A DNA stretch of 64,000 nt from Candidatus Sulfopaludibacter sp. SbA3 (GCA_945890485.1 CAMDCN010000014.1:62001-126000), one strand, 5' to 3'. Positions 51,433 through 60,457 are shown, numbered from the stretch's first letter. Numbers and translations: made by a program. Notes: generated by a model not told the origin, from the letters alone.

Positions 51433-51704
51433 TTGAGAACCAGAACGAGGACGGCGGCCGCCAAGGCAATCACTACATACGTCAAGTGCAGGTTGGAAAG
51501 CGCACCGCCGGCGACCTCCTTCGCTGGCTCCTCTTGTTGCTCAGCCAGCACCTTTTCCTCTTCTGGAGTCAGCAACTCTGCCGAGGGACCGGCGGGTCCG
51601 GGGACGACCTTCGCCGTGGACGAGGGCGTCTGTTCGGCGAGGGCCATGGGAGGGGCTACTGCCAGGCCGCACGATAGCACGGCGACCGCAAGCTTCGAAA
51701 TCAT
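51429..51704 (-). CDS. Small secreted/membrane protein (PA2779-like partner)
   Basis: A 91-residue protein. A signal peptide (MISKLAVAVLSCGLAVAPPM) is followed by a short proline/glutamate-rich region (LLTPEEEKVLAEQQEEPA) and a C-terminal membrane helix (LHLTYVVIALAAAVLVLVLK). The ATG at 51704 has GGAGAG before it. Domain order and its place before a C39-like peptidase gene match PA2779-family proteins, although sequence similarity is weak. The two genes overlap by four bases and should be made together. Confidence 0.6.
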   Translation of the reverse strand: MISKLAVAVLSCGLAVAPPMALAEQTPSSTAKVVPGPAGPSAELLTPEEEKVLAEQQEEPAKEVAGGALSNLHLTYVVIALAAAVLVLVLK

Positions 51705-51844
51705 CGGGAACTCTCCGTTATCAGGTAAGAATTTCCAGGGATGGCAAATTTTACCCATTTCCCTGGCAGACTCCTGTAGTTTTTGGCGGACGAATCCAAT
51801 GTTGCAATCGGAATTCCATGCTCCCTCGTGTTGGGAAAGACTGA

Positions 51845-51850
51845 TAAAAT
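51845..51850 (+). promoter_or_regulatory. Candidate -10 box (TAAAAT) of a leaderless promoter
   Basis: TAAAAT ends seven bases before the ATG at 51858, and CCGAGCC in between is not a ribosome-binding site. Confidence 0.45.
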
Positions 51851-51857
51851 CCGAGCC

Positions 51858-52565
51858 ATGCGTATCGTCGGTACCGTTCAGGAACTTCGCCGTTTTCCCG
51901 TGAAATCGATGGCAGCCGAATCGCTGCAGACGGTGAGCGCCGGGTGGCACGGCTTGGCTGGAGACCGCCGGTGGGCCTTCATCCGGCCTGGGATAGAACG
52001 CAGCGGCTTCCCGTGGCTCACCATTCGCGAGAAGCCTGACTTGTGGCGCCACGAGGCTTACTTTACCGACCCCTCCGACGTTGAAAGCTCGAAGACGATG
52101 GTGCGAACTCCGGATGGCAGCGAGTGGGAGGTAACGGACCCGGAACTGGCGCAGCGCCTGGGAGAAGGGGTCCGCGTCATCAAGGTCGGCAGCGGCATCT
52201 TCGACATTTTCCCGCTCTCGCTGTTATCGATTCAGAGCGTTGCGGGACTGTCTGAGTTGGCGGGCCAATCTCTGACCCCGCTTCGTTTCCGCCCCAATCT
52301 CGTGATCAATGCGAGTGACGCAGAGCCATTTCCGGAGGAGCGCTGGGAAGGGGCTGTGCTGCGGATCGGCGGGCTACGATGCAGGCTCGACGCGCGTGAT
52401 CCGCGCTGCATGATGGTCAATATTGACCCGTTAGAACCGGCTTCGACAAACCCGGCTGTCCTTCGCGCCATCGCCCAGAAACGGGCAGCGCATTTCGGCA
52501 TGTATGGCACGATCGTCCAGCCCGGCGAGGTCAGTGTGGGCGACTCAGTTGCCCTTGGGGATTGA
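51858..52565 (+). CDS. MOSC-domain protein
   Basis: A 235-residue protein with the N-terminal beta-barrel start VQELRRFPVKSMAAESLQ and a C-terminal MOSC domain: FRPNLVINASDAEPFPEERW, LRIGGLRCRLDARDPRCMMVNID (with the conserved cysteine) and MYGTIVQPGEVSVGDSV. MOSC proteins relate to the molybdenum-cofactor sulfurase C-terminus and mARC-type reductases and handle sulfur or Moco. No other Moco gene is nearby. The earlier in-frame start lies before the promoter-like box and is less likely. Confidence 0.87.
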   Translation: MRIVGTVQELRRFPVKSMAAESLQTVSAGWHGLAGDRRWAFIRPGIERSGFPWLTIREKPDLWRHEAYFTDPSDVESSKTMVRTPDGSEWEVTDPELAQRLGEGVRVIKVGSGIFDIFPLSLLSIQSVAGLSELAGQSLTPLRFRPNLVINASDAEPFPEERWEGAVLRIGGLRCRLDARDPRCMMVNIDPLEPASTNPAVLRAIAQKRAAHFGMYGTIVQPGEVSVGDSVALGD

Positions 52566-52580
52566 ACCCTCTGATAGTAT

Positions 52581-52654
52581 TGGCTCCCCAGCAAGGATTC
52601 GAACCTTGATTCGCGGCGTCAAAGGCCGCTGTCCTACCATTGGACGACCGGGGA
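52581..52654 (-). tRNA. tRNA-Gln (TTG)
   Basis: A 74-base cloverleaf on the minus strand with encoded CCA. Acceptor stem TCCCCGG with CTGGGGA (one G-U pair), D stem GTCC/GGAC, anticodon stem GCGGC/GCCGC around the loop CTTTGAC (anticodon TTG at 52620-52622), T stem CAAGG/CCTTG. The discriminator is G, as in most glutamine tRNAs. Confidence 0.95.
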
Positions 52655-52676
52655 GCAATCGCCAGACAAATCTAGT

Positions 52677-53081
52677 TTACCACTCCGAATACTTCGTGCC
52701 TTCTAAACTTGTCTTTTCTGACGAACTTCTTACGTCAAAAATTCCGGGCTCGCTCTGACTGACGGACACCGCCGCCTCTTCCATAATCAGCCGCCACGAT
52801 GTGTTGTTCCCCACAATCGGATCCATCGGAATCTGCCGCAAGTAGCCCTCGCGCGCCAAGTCTTCAAGACTCTGCGGCGCCTTCTGCTTGTCATAGGTGT
52901 ATTCGTCAATCACCGCCCGCATCGTGAAGAGGTTTTGCCGCAGCACGCTCTCACGCGCCCGGATCACCGACTTGTTATACAGCGGCACCGCCACGCTGAC
53001 GACGACCAACACAATGGCCATCACCACCATCAGTTCGACGAGTGTGAACCCGCGCCTACCACTCCGCGTATGGCGTTCCAT
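52677..53081 (-). CDS. Type II secretion/type IV pilus-like pseudopilin (second of two)
   Basis: A 134-residue pseudopilin. The prepilin leader is MERHTRSGRRG, cut before FTLVELMVVMAIVLVVVSVAV; the residue at position +5 is the conserved Glu. The C-terminal part has KAPQSLEDLAREGYLRQIP and MDPIVGNNTSWRL, the GspG-like motif, and it ends GTKYSEW. The ATG lies 26 bases inside the end of the upstream pseudopilin gene, in another frame. It belongs to the secretin operon. Confidence 0.88.
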   Translation of the reverse strand: MERHTRSGRRGFTLVELMVVMAIVLVVVSVAVPLYNKSVIRARESVLRQNLFTMRAVIDEYTYDKQKAPQSLEDLAREGYLRQIPMDPIVGNNTSWRLIMEEAAVSVSQSEPGIFDVRSSSEKTSLEGTKYSEW

Positions 53082-53619
53082 CGGCTGCCTTCTCCATCGT
53101 CTTCGAATAGACGTCAAACACATTCTGCCCGCCCCACGCCGACGACTTCGGATCGTCCCGCGACGACCGTTTGCCCCACTCCGTCCCGTTCGTGAACGGA
53201 TCCTTCGGCATCCGGCGTAAAAAGCGAACCTTTTTCTCGCTGCTGTCGCTCATGCTCCCGGCGGCCTGCCCCGGCGCACCCGGAATCCCTTGCTGCTGCT
53301 GCGGACCCATCAGCCCGGCCTGGCCTCCGCCGGGCTGGCCGGTCACCTTGACACCGTCAACGAGCATCTCCAGCGTCTCCGGATAGCCGTCCGCATCCGC
53401 CTTCAACTGGCCTAACTGCCCCTTGTCCGCCATGTCTTTGTACTTATCAATGGCGGTCCGGATCTCGCGAAGCGCAAAACGCAGCTCCTTCTCCTTATCC
53501 CGCCGCACCTTGTTCCGCGCGAGCGGCACCGCCATCGTCGTCAACAACACAAGAATCGTGAACGCGACGATCAACTCGATCAGCGTCATTCCCCGTTGCG
53601 TTTGGCGGCGCGTGCTCAT
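53056..53619 (-). CDS. Type II secretion GspG-like pseudopilin (first of two)
   Basis: A 187-residue pseudopilin with leader MSTRRQTQRG before MTLIELIVAFTILVLLTTMA (Glu at +5). The soluble part carries YPETLEMLVDGVKV and LRRMPKDPFTNGTEWGKRS, the GspG core. A Gly/Pro/Gln-rich insert (QPGGGQAGLMGPQQQQG) interrupts this. The end, GTPYAEW, mirrors GTKYSEW of its neighbour. It starts inside the secretin stop (four-base overlap). Confidence 0.9.
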   Translation of the reverse strand: MSTRRQTQRGMTLIELIVAFTILVLLTTMAVPLARNKVRRDKEKELRFALREIRTAIDKYKDMADKGQLGQLKADADGYPETLEMLVDGVKVTGQPGGGQAGLMGPQQQQGIPGAPGQAAGSMSDSSEKKVRFLRRMPKDPFTNGTEWGKRSSRDDPKSSAWGGQNVFDVYSKTMEKAADGTPYAEW

Positions 53620-55940
53620 CGGATTTCGACCGGCACCCCCGGCGTCTGCGCGGGAACGGGCTGGAGCTTCGAGTTCTTCAAACCGCTGTCGAGAATCGTG
53701 ACGGTCGTCTCCCCGGCGGCCAAAGTTTGGAACGTTAGAGAGAGCAGAGCCCCCGATCCGGTCAGCCCCGGCACACCGGGCAGCCGGTTCAGAATCACCG
53801 ACACTTCTCCGGCCTCCGGCGCGTCCTGGTAGGCGAAATTGACGCGCTGCCCATCGGTCGATAGGAACGCGCCCGCCGTCGCCGCCGCCAGCTTCAACTT
53901 CTTCGGATCGTACTTCACCTTCATCGGCGCCGAGAAGAGATCCACCGCTTCAGCCACCTGCAGCGTGACCACCACTGGGGATCCGGCCTTGGTCACCACT
54001 CCCTCCGGCTGCCAAACCAGCTTCACCGGCGCGGCCGGAGCAATCAGACTCGCCTTCGGCGCGTCGGTTCCCGGTTTCGGCGCATCGAGGTTGGTCGGCG
54101 GAGGCGCAACCGGCGCCGCAGCCCCTTCCGATTCCGGCAGCGACCGGATCAGACGAATCGTCTGGTCGGCACCCGCCGCGATGCCCCGCAGGTTCACCGG
54201 TGTAATCTCCTGACTCCGGACGATATGCGGCACCAGAGCGATCATCAGCTCGCTCTCACTCCGGTTGATCGATTCGTTCGAAAACAGCCGGCCCAGGTAG
54301 GGAATCTGCATCAGCAGCGGAATGCCACTGTTGGTTCGCGTCTCGTTCTGCTGCACCAGGCCGCCAATCAGGTTCATCTCGCCTTCCCGCAGCCGCAGGT
54401 CGTGGATCACTTTCCGCTGACCGATGACGGGCTGCTGGATGCCGCCGATATCAATGCGCTCACGGACCGTCGAGATATCAATTTCAACGTGCAGGGACAC
54501 CTCGTCCGCGCCATGAATCTTGGGCAGAATATCCACGTTCACGCCGACGTCCAAGTATTGGAACTGCGTGTTCACCAGCGGGCTCACCCCGCCGCCACCC
54601 AGACCGATACCGGGCTGGAACGAACCGGACGCGGTCGGCACCTTTTCACCGATCTTCAACGACGCCTTCATCCCATCGGCCGCCCGCACCTGCGGCGTCT
54701 GCCGGACTTTCGCATTGCTATCCGACATCACCGCCCGCAGAATCGCGCTCGGCAGATTGATCGCAAAGTCGCCTGCCGACAGCGAGGTCAGCTCCGTCAA
54801 CCGCAAGGAGTTCCCCGTCCCGGCCGATCCCAGAGCCGGCGTAACGCCCACGCTGATGCCGTTCGTCGTGCTCGTTCCGCTGGTCGAGGACAGCGCCGAA
54901 GCCAGTTCGCGCGTCCTCCCGCGGCTGGTTTCGATCACGATGACATCCACCAGAACTTCCGCCTTGGGCTTGTCGAGATCCTGCAACAGCTTCTCCACCA
55001 GCGCGACCTGATCCACGGTGCCCCGCGCCAGAATCGCATTCTGCGCGTTGTAGGTGAACAGCCGCCGGATTTCAGTCACCGACCGGATCGCCACGGAAAT
55101 CTCGTTCAACTCCTGCACGCTCGTGATGTTTTGCAGGTAGAACACCTTCACGACGTTCTCTTCGTAATCGCGCCGCTTGGTCACGTTGTCGTTGGTGATA
55201 AAGATCGTGTTGGCGCTCAAGGGCTTCCAGAACATCTTCGTCAACGTCGAAAGGTGTTCGAGAGAGTCTTCCAGCGTCGTGTTCGTCAGATCGACCGTGA
55301 AGTTTTTGGATGGCTGCTGCATTTCCGGATCAAACACAACGTTGATTCCAGTCAGCTTCCCTAACGTCTCGTACAGCACGCGGACGTTTTGGTTGTTCAT
55401 TTTGAGCGAAGTCACCTGACGGGACAGCGGCCTCAACTCCGGCGCCGCCTGAATCCGCGATATCTTCTCTTCGCTCTCGCGCCGCGCCGACTCCACCGGA
55501 GTCAGCCCGCGGGTATCGGGCCCCAACTTCGTGCCCTTCCTCCGCTCGGCGTCGAGCAGAGCCTTGGTCCGCTTGATCTCCTGAATGGCGATCGCACTGG
55601 AGGGATCGGTCAGAAACGCCCGTTCAAATTCGGTCAACGCCTCTTCGAGCTTCCCTTCGGCGCGCAATTTCTGTGCCCGATCGACCCGGCGGGCGCCGGC
55701 TTCAAAGCGGGTCCGCCGATGGCCGATCTGGTAGTTGCCTTCGGCCGGGTCCTCCCGCAGCGCGTTCTCGTACGCTTCAAACGCCGTCTCCCAGTCCCCT
55801 GCGTTCTCAGCCTTTTTCCCCGCGGCGTAGAATTTGTCGCCCTTGCGAGTCTTGGCCGCAGCCGGCGGGGGCGCCAACAACGTCAGCACAATCAGGCACG
55901 CGAGCATCTGTCCGACGGTTAACCTATTGAATCCAATCAT
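53616..55940 (-). CDS. Secretin (GspD/PilQ family) with TPR start and C-terminal cohesin-like domain
   Basis: A 774-residue outer-membrane channel protein. After a signal peptide (LACLIVLTLLAPPPAAA) comes a TPR-like helical region (KAENAGDWETAFEAYENAL). A short STN/N-domain follows (VTSLKMNNQNVRVLYETLG), then a second N-domain and the secretin domain (VGVNVDILPKIHGADEVSLH, MNLIGGLVQQNETRTNSGIP, MIALVPHIV). The last 130 residues form a cohesin-like beta domain (VTLQVAEAVDLFSAPMKVKYD). This order is seen in Acidobacteria. The downstream pseudopilins point to a type II/IV-like secretion or pilus system. Confidence 0.9.
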   Translation of the reverse strand: MIGFNRLTVGQMLACLIVLTLLAPPPAAAKTRKGDKFYAAGKKAENAGDWETAFEAYENALREDPAEGNYQIGHRRTRFEAGARRVDRAQKLRAEGKLEEALTEFERAFLTDPSSAIAIQEIKRTKALLDAERRKGTKLGPDTRGLTPVESARRESEEKISRIQAAPELRPLSRQVTSLKMNNQNVRVLYETLGKLTGINVVFDPEMQQPSKNFTVDLTNTTLEDSLEHLSTLTKMFWKPLSANTIFITNDNVTKRRDYEENVVKVFYLQNITSVQELNEISVAIRSVTEIRRLFTYNAQNAILARGTVDQVALVEKLLQDLDKPKAEVLVDVIVIETSRGRTRELASALSSTSGTSTTNGISVGVTPALGSAGTGNSLRLTELTSLSAGDFAINLPSAILRAVMSDSNAKVRQTPQVRAADGMKASLKIGEKVPTASGSFQPGIGLGGGGVSPLVNTQFQYLDVGVNVDILPKIHGADEVSLHVEIDISTVRERIDIGGIQQPVIGQRKVIHDLRLREGEMNLIGGLVQQNETRTNSGIPLLMQIPYLGRLFSNESINRSESELMIALVPHIVRSQEITPVNLRGIAAGADQTIRLIRSLPESEGAAAPVAPPPTNLDAPKPGTDAPKASLIAPAAPVKLVWQPEGVVTKAGSPVVVTLQVAEAVDLFSAPMKVKYDPKKLKLAAATAGAFLSTDGQRVNFAYQDAPEAGEVSVILNRLPGVPGLTGSGALLSLTFQTLAAGETTVTILDSGLKNSKLQPVPAQTPGVPVEIR

Positions 55941-55955
55941 TTTAGAGGGCGGGCA

Positions 55956-55964
55956 TGGTATAAT
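55956..55964 (+). promoter_or_regulatory. Extended -10 promoter of smpB
   Basis: TGGTATAAT: a perfect TATAAT (55959-55964) preceded by TGn. No good -35 box lies at the usual distance, which the extended -10 can offset. The predicted transcript starts near 55971, about 70 bases before the GTG of smpB. Confidence 0.65.
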
Positions 55965-56043
55965 TCAGGTTTCCGCTGATGCGGCTGGACCACTCCCTAT
56001 CAACGCTAGACGTTTTTGGAGCCTGCCGCGTTGAGAACAAAAC

Positions 56044-56523
56044 GTGGCTACTGCGAAAACCGATTCCGGCATCAAAATCATCGCTGACAACCGTCAGGCC
56101 GGGCACAATTATTTCCTTCTCGATCGCTGGGAAGCCGGCGTCGTCCTCTCCGGCACCGAGGTCAAGGCCGCGCGAGGCGGCAAGGTCCAATTGAAGGACG
56201 CCTTCGCTGAAGTGCGCGACAACGAAGCCTGGGTCGTCAACGCCCACATCTCCGAATACTCCCACGGGAACATCGCCAATCACGTGCCGATGCGCAAGCG
56301 TAAGCTGCTGCTGCACCGCCGCGAAATTGAAAAGCTTCGCGGCCAAACCCGTGAAAAGGGCCTATCGCTCGTCATCACGAAAATGTACTTCAAGGGCGGC
56401 AAAATCAAGGTGGAGATTGCCCTGGCCAAGGGCAAAAAGCTCCACGACAAGCGCGAAACCGAGCGGACTCGCGAGCAGAACGCCGAAGCGCGCGCCGCCA
56501 TGAACCGATCTCTCAAAGGCTAA
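56044..56523 (+). CDS. smpB: SsrA-binding protein SmpB
   Basis: A 159-residue protein starting with GTG. Family segments: [76 protein letters not shown], and the basic tail [14 protein letters not shown]. SmpB binds tmRNA and brings it to stalled ribosomes. No tmRNA gene is in the window. The gene is divergent from the secretin operon and lies two bases before pepA. Confidence 0.97.
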   Translation: MATAKTDSGIKIIADNRQAGHNYFLLDRWEAGVVLSGTEVKAARGGKVQLKDAFAEVRDNEAWVVNAHISEYSHGNIANHVPMRKRKLLLHRREIEKLRGQTREKGLSLVITKMYFKGGKIKVEIALAKGKKLHDKRETERTREQNAEARAAMNRSLKG

Positions 56524-56525
56524 AC

Positions 56526-57962
56526 ATGAAAGTAGAATTCCGCAGTATTCCCTTCTCCGCCGTCGAAGCCGACGCGCTGCTCCTGCTTCACTTTGAAGAC
56601 GCCGATTCCCCCGCCCACGAGTGGTTCGGCGAATTGGTATCCTCGGGCGAATCGAAGGGCAAGCTCTTTGACCTGCCCTTGCTGCATCGCCCGGCGGGCT
56701 TTGCCGCCAAGCGCTTGGCAGCCGCCGGCGCCGGGCCCGCCAAGTCGTTCACGCCCGCCGTGCTCCGGAAGACCACCGGCGCCGCCGTGCGCGCACTGAA
56801 GACGAAGGGCGTGCGATCGATCGCCCTCTGCCTCGACCACCCCTATGCCGAGGCCGCGCTCGCCGCCGCCGCCGTAGAAGGCGCGGTGCTCGGGAACTAC
56901 GAAGTCGATATCCACAAGTCCGAAGGCAAAGCGACAGATCTTGCCACCTTCATTCTTGTCTCTCCGGCCGACCTCGCGGCCGCCGTCGAGCACGGCGAAA
57001 CCATCGCCTCCGCCCAGAATTTTACGCGCGCCCTGGTGAACGAACCGGGCAACCTGCTGCCCCCGCTCGAACTCGCCTCTCGTGCCGAAAAGATGGCCGC
57101 GGCCTACGGTCTCGACTGCGAAATTCTCGATGAAGACCGCATGCGCCAACTCGGCATGGGCTCGCTGCTTGGCGTCTCCATGGGCTCGGCCCAGCCGCCG
57201 GCGATGATCATCCTCCGCTATGTCCCGGCCGAGCCGTCGAAAGACCACCTCTGCCTCATCGGCAAAGGCGTGACGTTCGACACCGGCGGCGTCTCCATCA
57301 AGCCTTCGGACGGCATGGAGAAGATGAAGTACGACATGGCCGGCGGGGCGGCCGTTATCGGCGCCATGCAGGCGATCGCGCAACTGAAGCCCAACGTCAC
57401 CGTCACCGCCATCGTCCCGACCGTCGAAAACATGTGCGGCGGCAAGGCACTTCGCCCCGGCGACATCGTCACCTCACTCAGCGGCAAAACCATTGAAGTC
57501 CTCAACACGGACGCCGAAGGCCGTCTGATCCTGGTCGACGCCATCGAGTACGCGCGCCGCCTCGGCGTTACCCACATGGTCGATGCCGCCACCCTCACCG
57601 GCGCCATCGTCGTGGCCCTCGGCCACGTCCACGTCGGTGCGTTCACCAACGATGACGAAATGCTGTCGAAAGTTCTCGCTTCGTCACGGACACAGGGCGA
57701 AAACATGTGGCACATGCCGCTCGATGACGACTACAAAGACTACCTGAAGACGCCTTTCGCCGACCTGCCGAACATCGGCGGCCGTTGGGGCGGCGCGATC
57801 ACCGCCGCCTACTTCCTAAAGGAGTGGACCGGCGGCACCCCTTGGGTGCACCTCGACATCGCCGGTACCGCCTGGCTCGAAGAGACGAAGCCGTTCCTCG
57901 CGAAGGGCCCCACTGGAGTCTGCGTCCGGACGTTTATTGATCTCGCCATGAACTGGCGTTAG
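56526..57962 (+). CDS. pepA: Leucyl aminopeptidase (M17)
   Basis: A 478-residue cytosolic zinc aminopeptidase. Catalytic region: LIGKGVTFDTGGVSIKPSD with Lys and metal Asp, MKYDMAGGAAVIGAM, and the signature NTDAEGRLILVDAIEY; RALVNEPGNLLPP marks the start of the catalytic half. It removes N-terminal residues from peptides. It follows smpB by two bases, and tagged-protein turnover by tmRNA makes peptides it could process. The 3' end overlaps the HAD gene by 29 bases, convergently. Confidence 0.95.
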   Translation: MKVEFRSIPFSAVEADALLLLHFEDADSPAHEWFGELVSSGESKGKLFDLPLLHRPAGFAAKRLAAAGAGPAKSFTPAVLRKTTGAAVRALKTKGVRSIALCLDHPYAEAALAAAAVEGAVLGNYEVDIHKSEGKATDLATFILVSPADLAAAVEHGETIASAQNFTRALVNEPGNLLPPLELASRAEKMAAAYGLDCEILDEDRMRQLGMGSLLGVSMGSAQPPAMIILRYVPAEPSKDHLCLIGKGVTFDTGGVSIKPSDGMEKMKYDMAGGAAVIGAMQAIAQLKPNVTVTAIVPTVENMCGGKALRPGDIVTSLSGKTIEVLNTDAEGRLILVDAIEYARRLGVTHMVDAATLTGAIVVALGHVHVGAFTNDDEMLSKVLASSRTQGENMWHMPLDDDYKDYLKTPFADLPNIGGRWGGAITAAYFLKEWTGGTPWVHLDIAGTAWLEETKPFLAKGPTGVCVRTFIDLAMNWR

Positions 57963-58851
57963 TCAACATCGACAAAACGAAGCCATCGCGCCGTGCCTTC
58001 ACGGCCTCCAACTTTCCAGCGGGCCAGGAGTGAAAACCCTGGCCCGTTTTCGCGCCCAGCTTCCCTTCCCGCACCAGTTCCCGATAGTTTTCCGGCGCCC
58101 GCGGCTCGTTGTACAGGTCGCCCGCGACATACTCGGTGATGGCCAACCCCATATCGAGGCCTACAACGTCCTGATGCTCCAGGATGCCGTAGGCAGGCAA
58201 CCGCAGGCCGAAGCCCATCCGCGCCGCGCGGTCAACGTCCTCCGCCGAAGCGATGCCAGCGGCCACGATGTGTGCCGCCTCCCGCACCAGGGCCATCTGC
58301 AGCCGGTTGCCCAACTGTCCCGGCGTATCTTTCTTCACCAGCACCGGCGTCTTGCCGCAGCGTTCGAGCAACGCCTTCACGCTCTCCGCCACACTCAACT
58401 CCGTCTCCCCGCCCAGCACGATCTCGACGAGTGGCATCAGGTGCGGAGGGTTCCAGAAGTGGGTCGTCAGCACCCTGCCCCGATGCCGGCAACGCTCCGC
58501 TATCGCCGTGATGCTCAATCCCGAAGTATTCGAAGTCAGGATGCAATCTGGCCGGGTCGCCGCATCGAGACGTGCAAACAGCTCCTGCTTGAACGCCATC
58601 TGCTCCGGAGCCGACTCGACCACGATGTCCGCCGACTCCACCACACCAAACTCAGTGGTGGCGTCGATCCGAGCCGGTGGCTGCCCCAGCCCATGAGCAG
58701 CCAGCAGGGCCCACTGCTTGCCCGCCGTCTCCACACCCATCGCGCCGGACTCCGCACTGCGGCTCAGCAGCGTCGTTGCCACGCCACCCATCGCCAAGGT
58801 CAGCGCGATGCCCGGGCCCATCATCCCGGTCCCAATCACGACCGCCTTCAT
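57934..58851 (-). CDS. 3-hydroxyacyl-CoA dehydrogenase-family protein
   Basis: A 305-residue NAD-dependent dehydrogenase. The cofactor site VIGTGMMGPGIALTLAMGG and the family motifs ADIVVESAPEQMAFKQELF, LTSNTSGLSITAIA and THFWNPPHLMPLVEIVLGG are clear; VKKDTPGQLGNRLQMALVRE begins the C-terminal domain. Relatives also include L-gulonate dehydrogenase (lambda-crystallin) and 3-hydroxybutyryl-CoA dehydrogenase. Given the hexuronate-type transporter gene in the same operon, an L-gulonate-like hydroxy acid is a fair alternative substrate. Confidence 0.85.
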   Translation of the reverse strand: MKAVVIGTGMMGPGIALTLAMGGVATTLLSRSAESGAMGVETAGKQWALLAAHGLGQPPARIDATTEFGVVESADIVVESAPEQMAFKQELFARLDAATRPDCILTSNTSGLSITAIAERCRHRGRVLTTHFWNPPHLMPLVEIVLGGETELSVAESVKALLERCGKTPVLVKKDTPGQLGNRLQMALVREAAHIVAAGIASAEDVDRAARMGFGLRLPAYGILEHQDVVGLDMGLAITEYVAGDLYNEPRAPENYRELVREGKLGAKTGQGFHSWPAGKLEAVKARRDGFVLSMLTNASSWRDQ

Positions 58852-59198
58852 TTCTTCAGCTCAATCACCAGCGTCCGATACGGCTTCGTGCCCAGGTTCT
58901 TCAGCAGCGGCGCATCCTCGCCCTTATCGTGCCAGATCACGTCCCCGCTCTTCCGTGTCCGCACCGTCCGCTCCTTCGTCGCCGAATCGATGCGTTCGTA
59001 CTGCGAGTCATCGAGGAACACGATCACCTGATCCGTCGGCCGGATGTACCGCTCGCGCGCTACGCCCGGAGCGTACAAGACTTCCTTCACGCGCACCTTG
59101 GCGTTATCCAGCTTCACGGTTTCGGGCATTGGGGCGCCCACCATGACGAGATAGGTCAGGCCGGAGGAAAGCAAAGCCGTAATTAGAAGATTCTTCAT
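58848..59198 (-). CDS. Small secreted cupin-like protein
   Basis: A 116-residue protein with an N-terminal signal or anchor (MKNLLITALLSSGLTYLVMV). The mature part reads like a single cupin barrel (VKEVLYAPGVARERYIRPTD, QVIVFLDDSQYER, SGDVIWHDKGEDAP, YRTLVIELK) with a histidine in the second motif. No clear full metal site is seen. It is joined by four-base overlaps to the MFS gene upstream and the dehydrogenase gene downstream. Function unknown; periplasmic binding of a ligand is possible. Confidence 0.65.
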   Translation of the reverse strand: MKNLLITALLSSGLTYLVMVGAPMPETVKLDNAKVRVKEVLYAPGVARERYIRPTDQVIVFLDDSQYERIDSATKERTVRTRKSGDVIWHDKGEDAPLLKNLGTKPYRTLVIELKK

Positions 59199-60457
59199 GC
59201 TGTCACCAATCGCGGAACATACCGTTCCCTCACTAGGAATACATAAGAACCGATACCAAGCAGTAGCAGCCCAAAGATGAAGGCCATGGGCGCTTCATAG
59301 GTACCCGTAGTCTGCTTCAGCCAACCCGTCAACAGCGGCGCAATAATTCCCGCCACGTTCGAGGCGAAGTTCTGCACCCCGGCGATCCGGCCCGATAGCG
59401 CCCCGCCCGGAATCAACGTCTGCGTCAGCGCCCAATAGTTTGCGGTGGCCAGACCCAGGCCCGCCAGGGAGATCACCGCAAAGGTCATCGCCACGTTCGT
59501 ATCGCTGCTCAGCGCTCCAATCAATTCCGTTGACGCCAGTCCCAGACCGGCCAGCGTGAATCCCTTTCTGACTTTCACCGCATTGAAGCCCCGGGCAATC
59601 ATCCGGTCGGCCAACAGCCCCGCTAGGATCGCCACCGTCCCCATCCCCGCAAAACTGGCGAAGGAGATGATGCCCATCTGCTCCGAGGTCATGCCGCGTT
59701 GTTCGATCAGATAAGCGGGCAGCCACGTCATCGAAAAAAACACGAAATAGTTGTAACAGAAAGTTCCAATGATGACTCCGTAGATGAGCGGAGTTTTGAA
59801 CACATCCCCAAATGGCAAAGTCGGTCCCAATACCTTCGAAGCGGCCTCTGTCGCCAAGGCGCGATCATCGTTCCGCACCATGAATATCCAGGGAATCAGC
59901 CAGATCATGCCGCCGAGCCCGAGGATGAGAAACATGTTCTGCCACCCATAGTCCCGGCTTAAGAACGCCGCCGCCGGAAGCCCGATTCCTGGCCCATACT
60001 TAGTGCCCGCCATGTAGATGCCCACGGCCAGTCCGCGCTGGCTTTCCGGGATGTTGAAGCGGATCCAACGCATGCTGGCCGGGGTCACAATTGCCTCGCC
60101 GATGCCCAATAAAACGCGTAGTCCCACCAGTTGCCCAATGGTCGTGGTAAAAGCTGTCATGGCGCTGAAGACGCTCCACATGACGAAACTGATCGCATAG
60201 GGCCACTTCACGCCGTACCGGTCCACCACGTAGCCGGCCGGGATCTGGAGAAACGCGTAGCTCCAAAAGAATGCCGAGTTCAGCGCCCCGCGCTGACTAT
60301 CGGTCAACTGAAACGCCTTCTTGAATTCAGGCAGCGCCAACGCCACGGAGATGTTCGCCCGGTCAATATAGGCAATCACCATTCCTAGGCTCAGCAGGCA
60401 GACAATTGCCCATCGCTGGGCAGACGGCATGGGAGTTTGGTTCGACAAGCAATCCAA
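59195..60457 (-). CDS. MFS transporter (anion:cation symporter family, hexuronate-type)
   Basis: A 420-residue 12-helix transporter. The start region IAYIDRANISVALALPEFKK, FFWSYAFLQIPAGYVVDRYG and VTPASMRWIRFNIPESQRGLA are typical of the ExuT/GudP/phthalate branch. It probably imports sugar acids with protons. Start may be ATG 60457 or the internal ATG at 60430. First gene of a three-gene minus-strand operon with four-base overlaps throughout. Confidence 0.87.
   Translation of the reverse strand: MDCLSNQTPMPSAQRWAIVCLLSLGMVIAYIDRANISVALALPEFKKAFQLTDSQRGALNSAFFWSYAFLQIPAGYVVDRYGVKWPYAISFVMWSVFSAMTAFTTTIGQLVGLRVLLGIGEAIVTPASMRWIRFNIPESQRGLAVGIYMAGTKYGPGIGLPAAAFLSRDYGWQNMFLILGLGGMIWLIPWIFMVRNDDRALATEAASKVLGPTLPFGDVFKTPLIYGVIIGTFCYNYFVFFSMTWLPAYLIEQRGMTSEQMGIISFASFAGMGTVAILAGLLADRMIARGFNAVKVRKGFTLAGLGLASTELIGALSSDTNVAMTFAVISLAGLGLATANYWALTQTLIPGGALSGRIAGVQNFASNVAGIIAPLLTGWLKQTTGTYEAPMAFIFGLLLLGIGSYVFLVRERYVPRLVTA

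Noticed and set aside
54225-55364. A 379-codon open frame on the plus strand opposite the secretin gene
   Set aside because: Antisense to conserved secretin motifs; its protein is rich in His, Arg and Gln with no domain.
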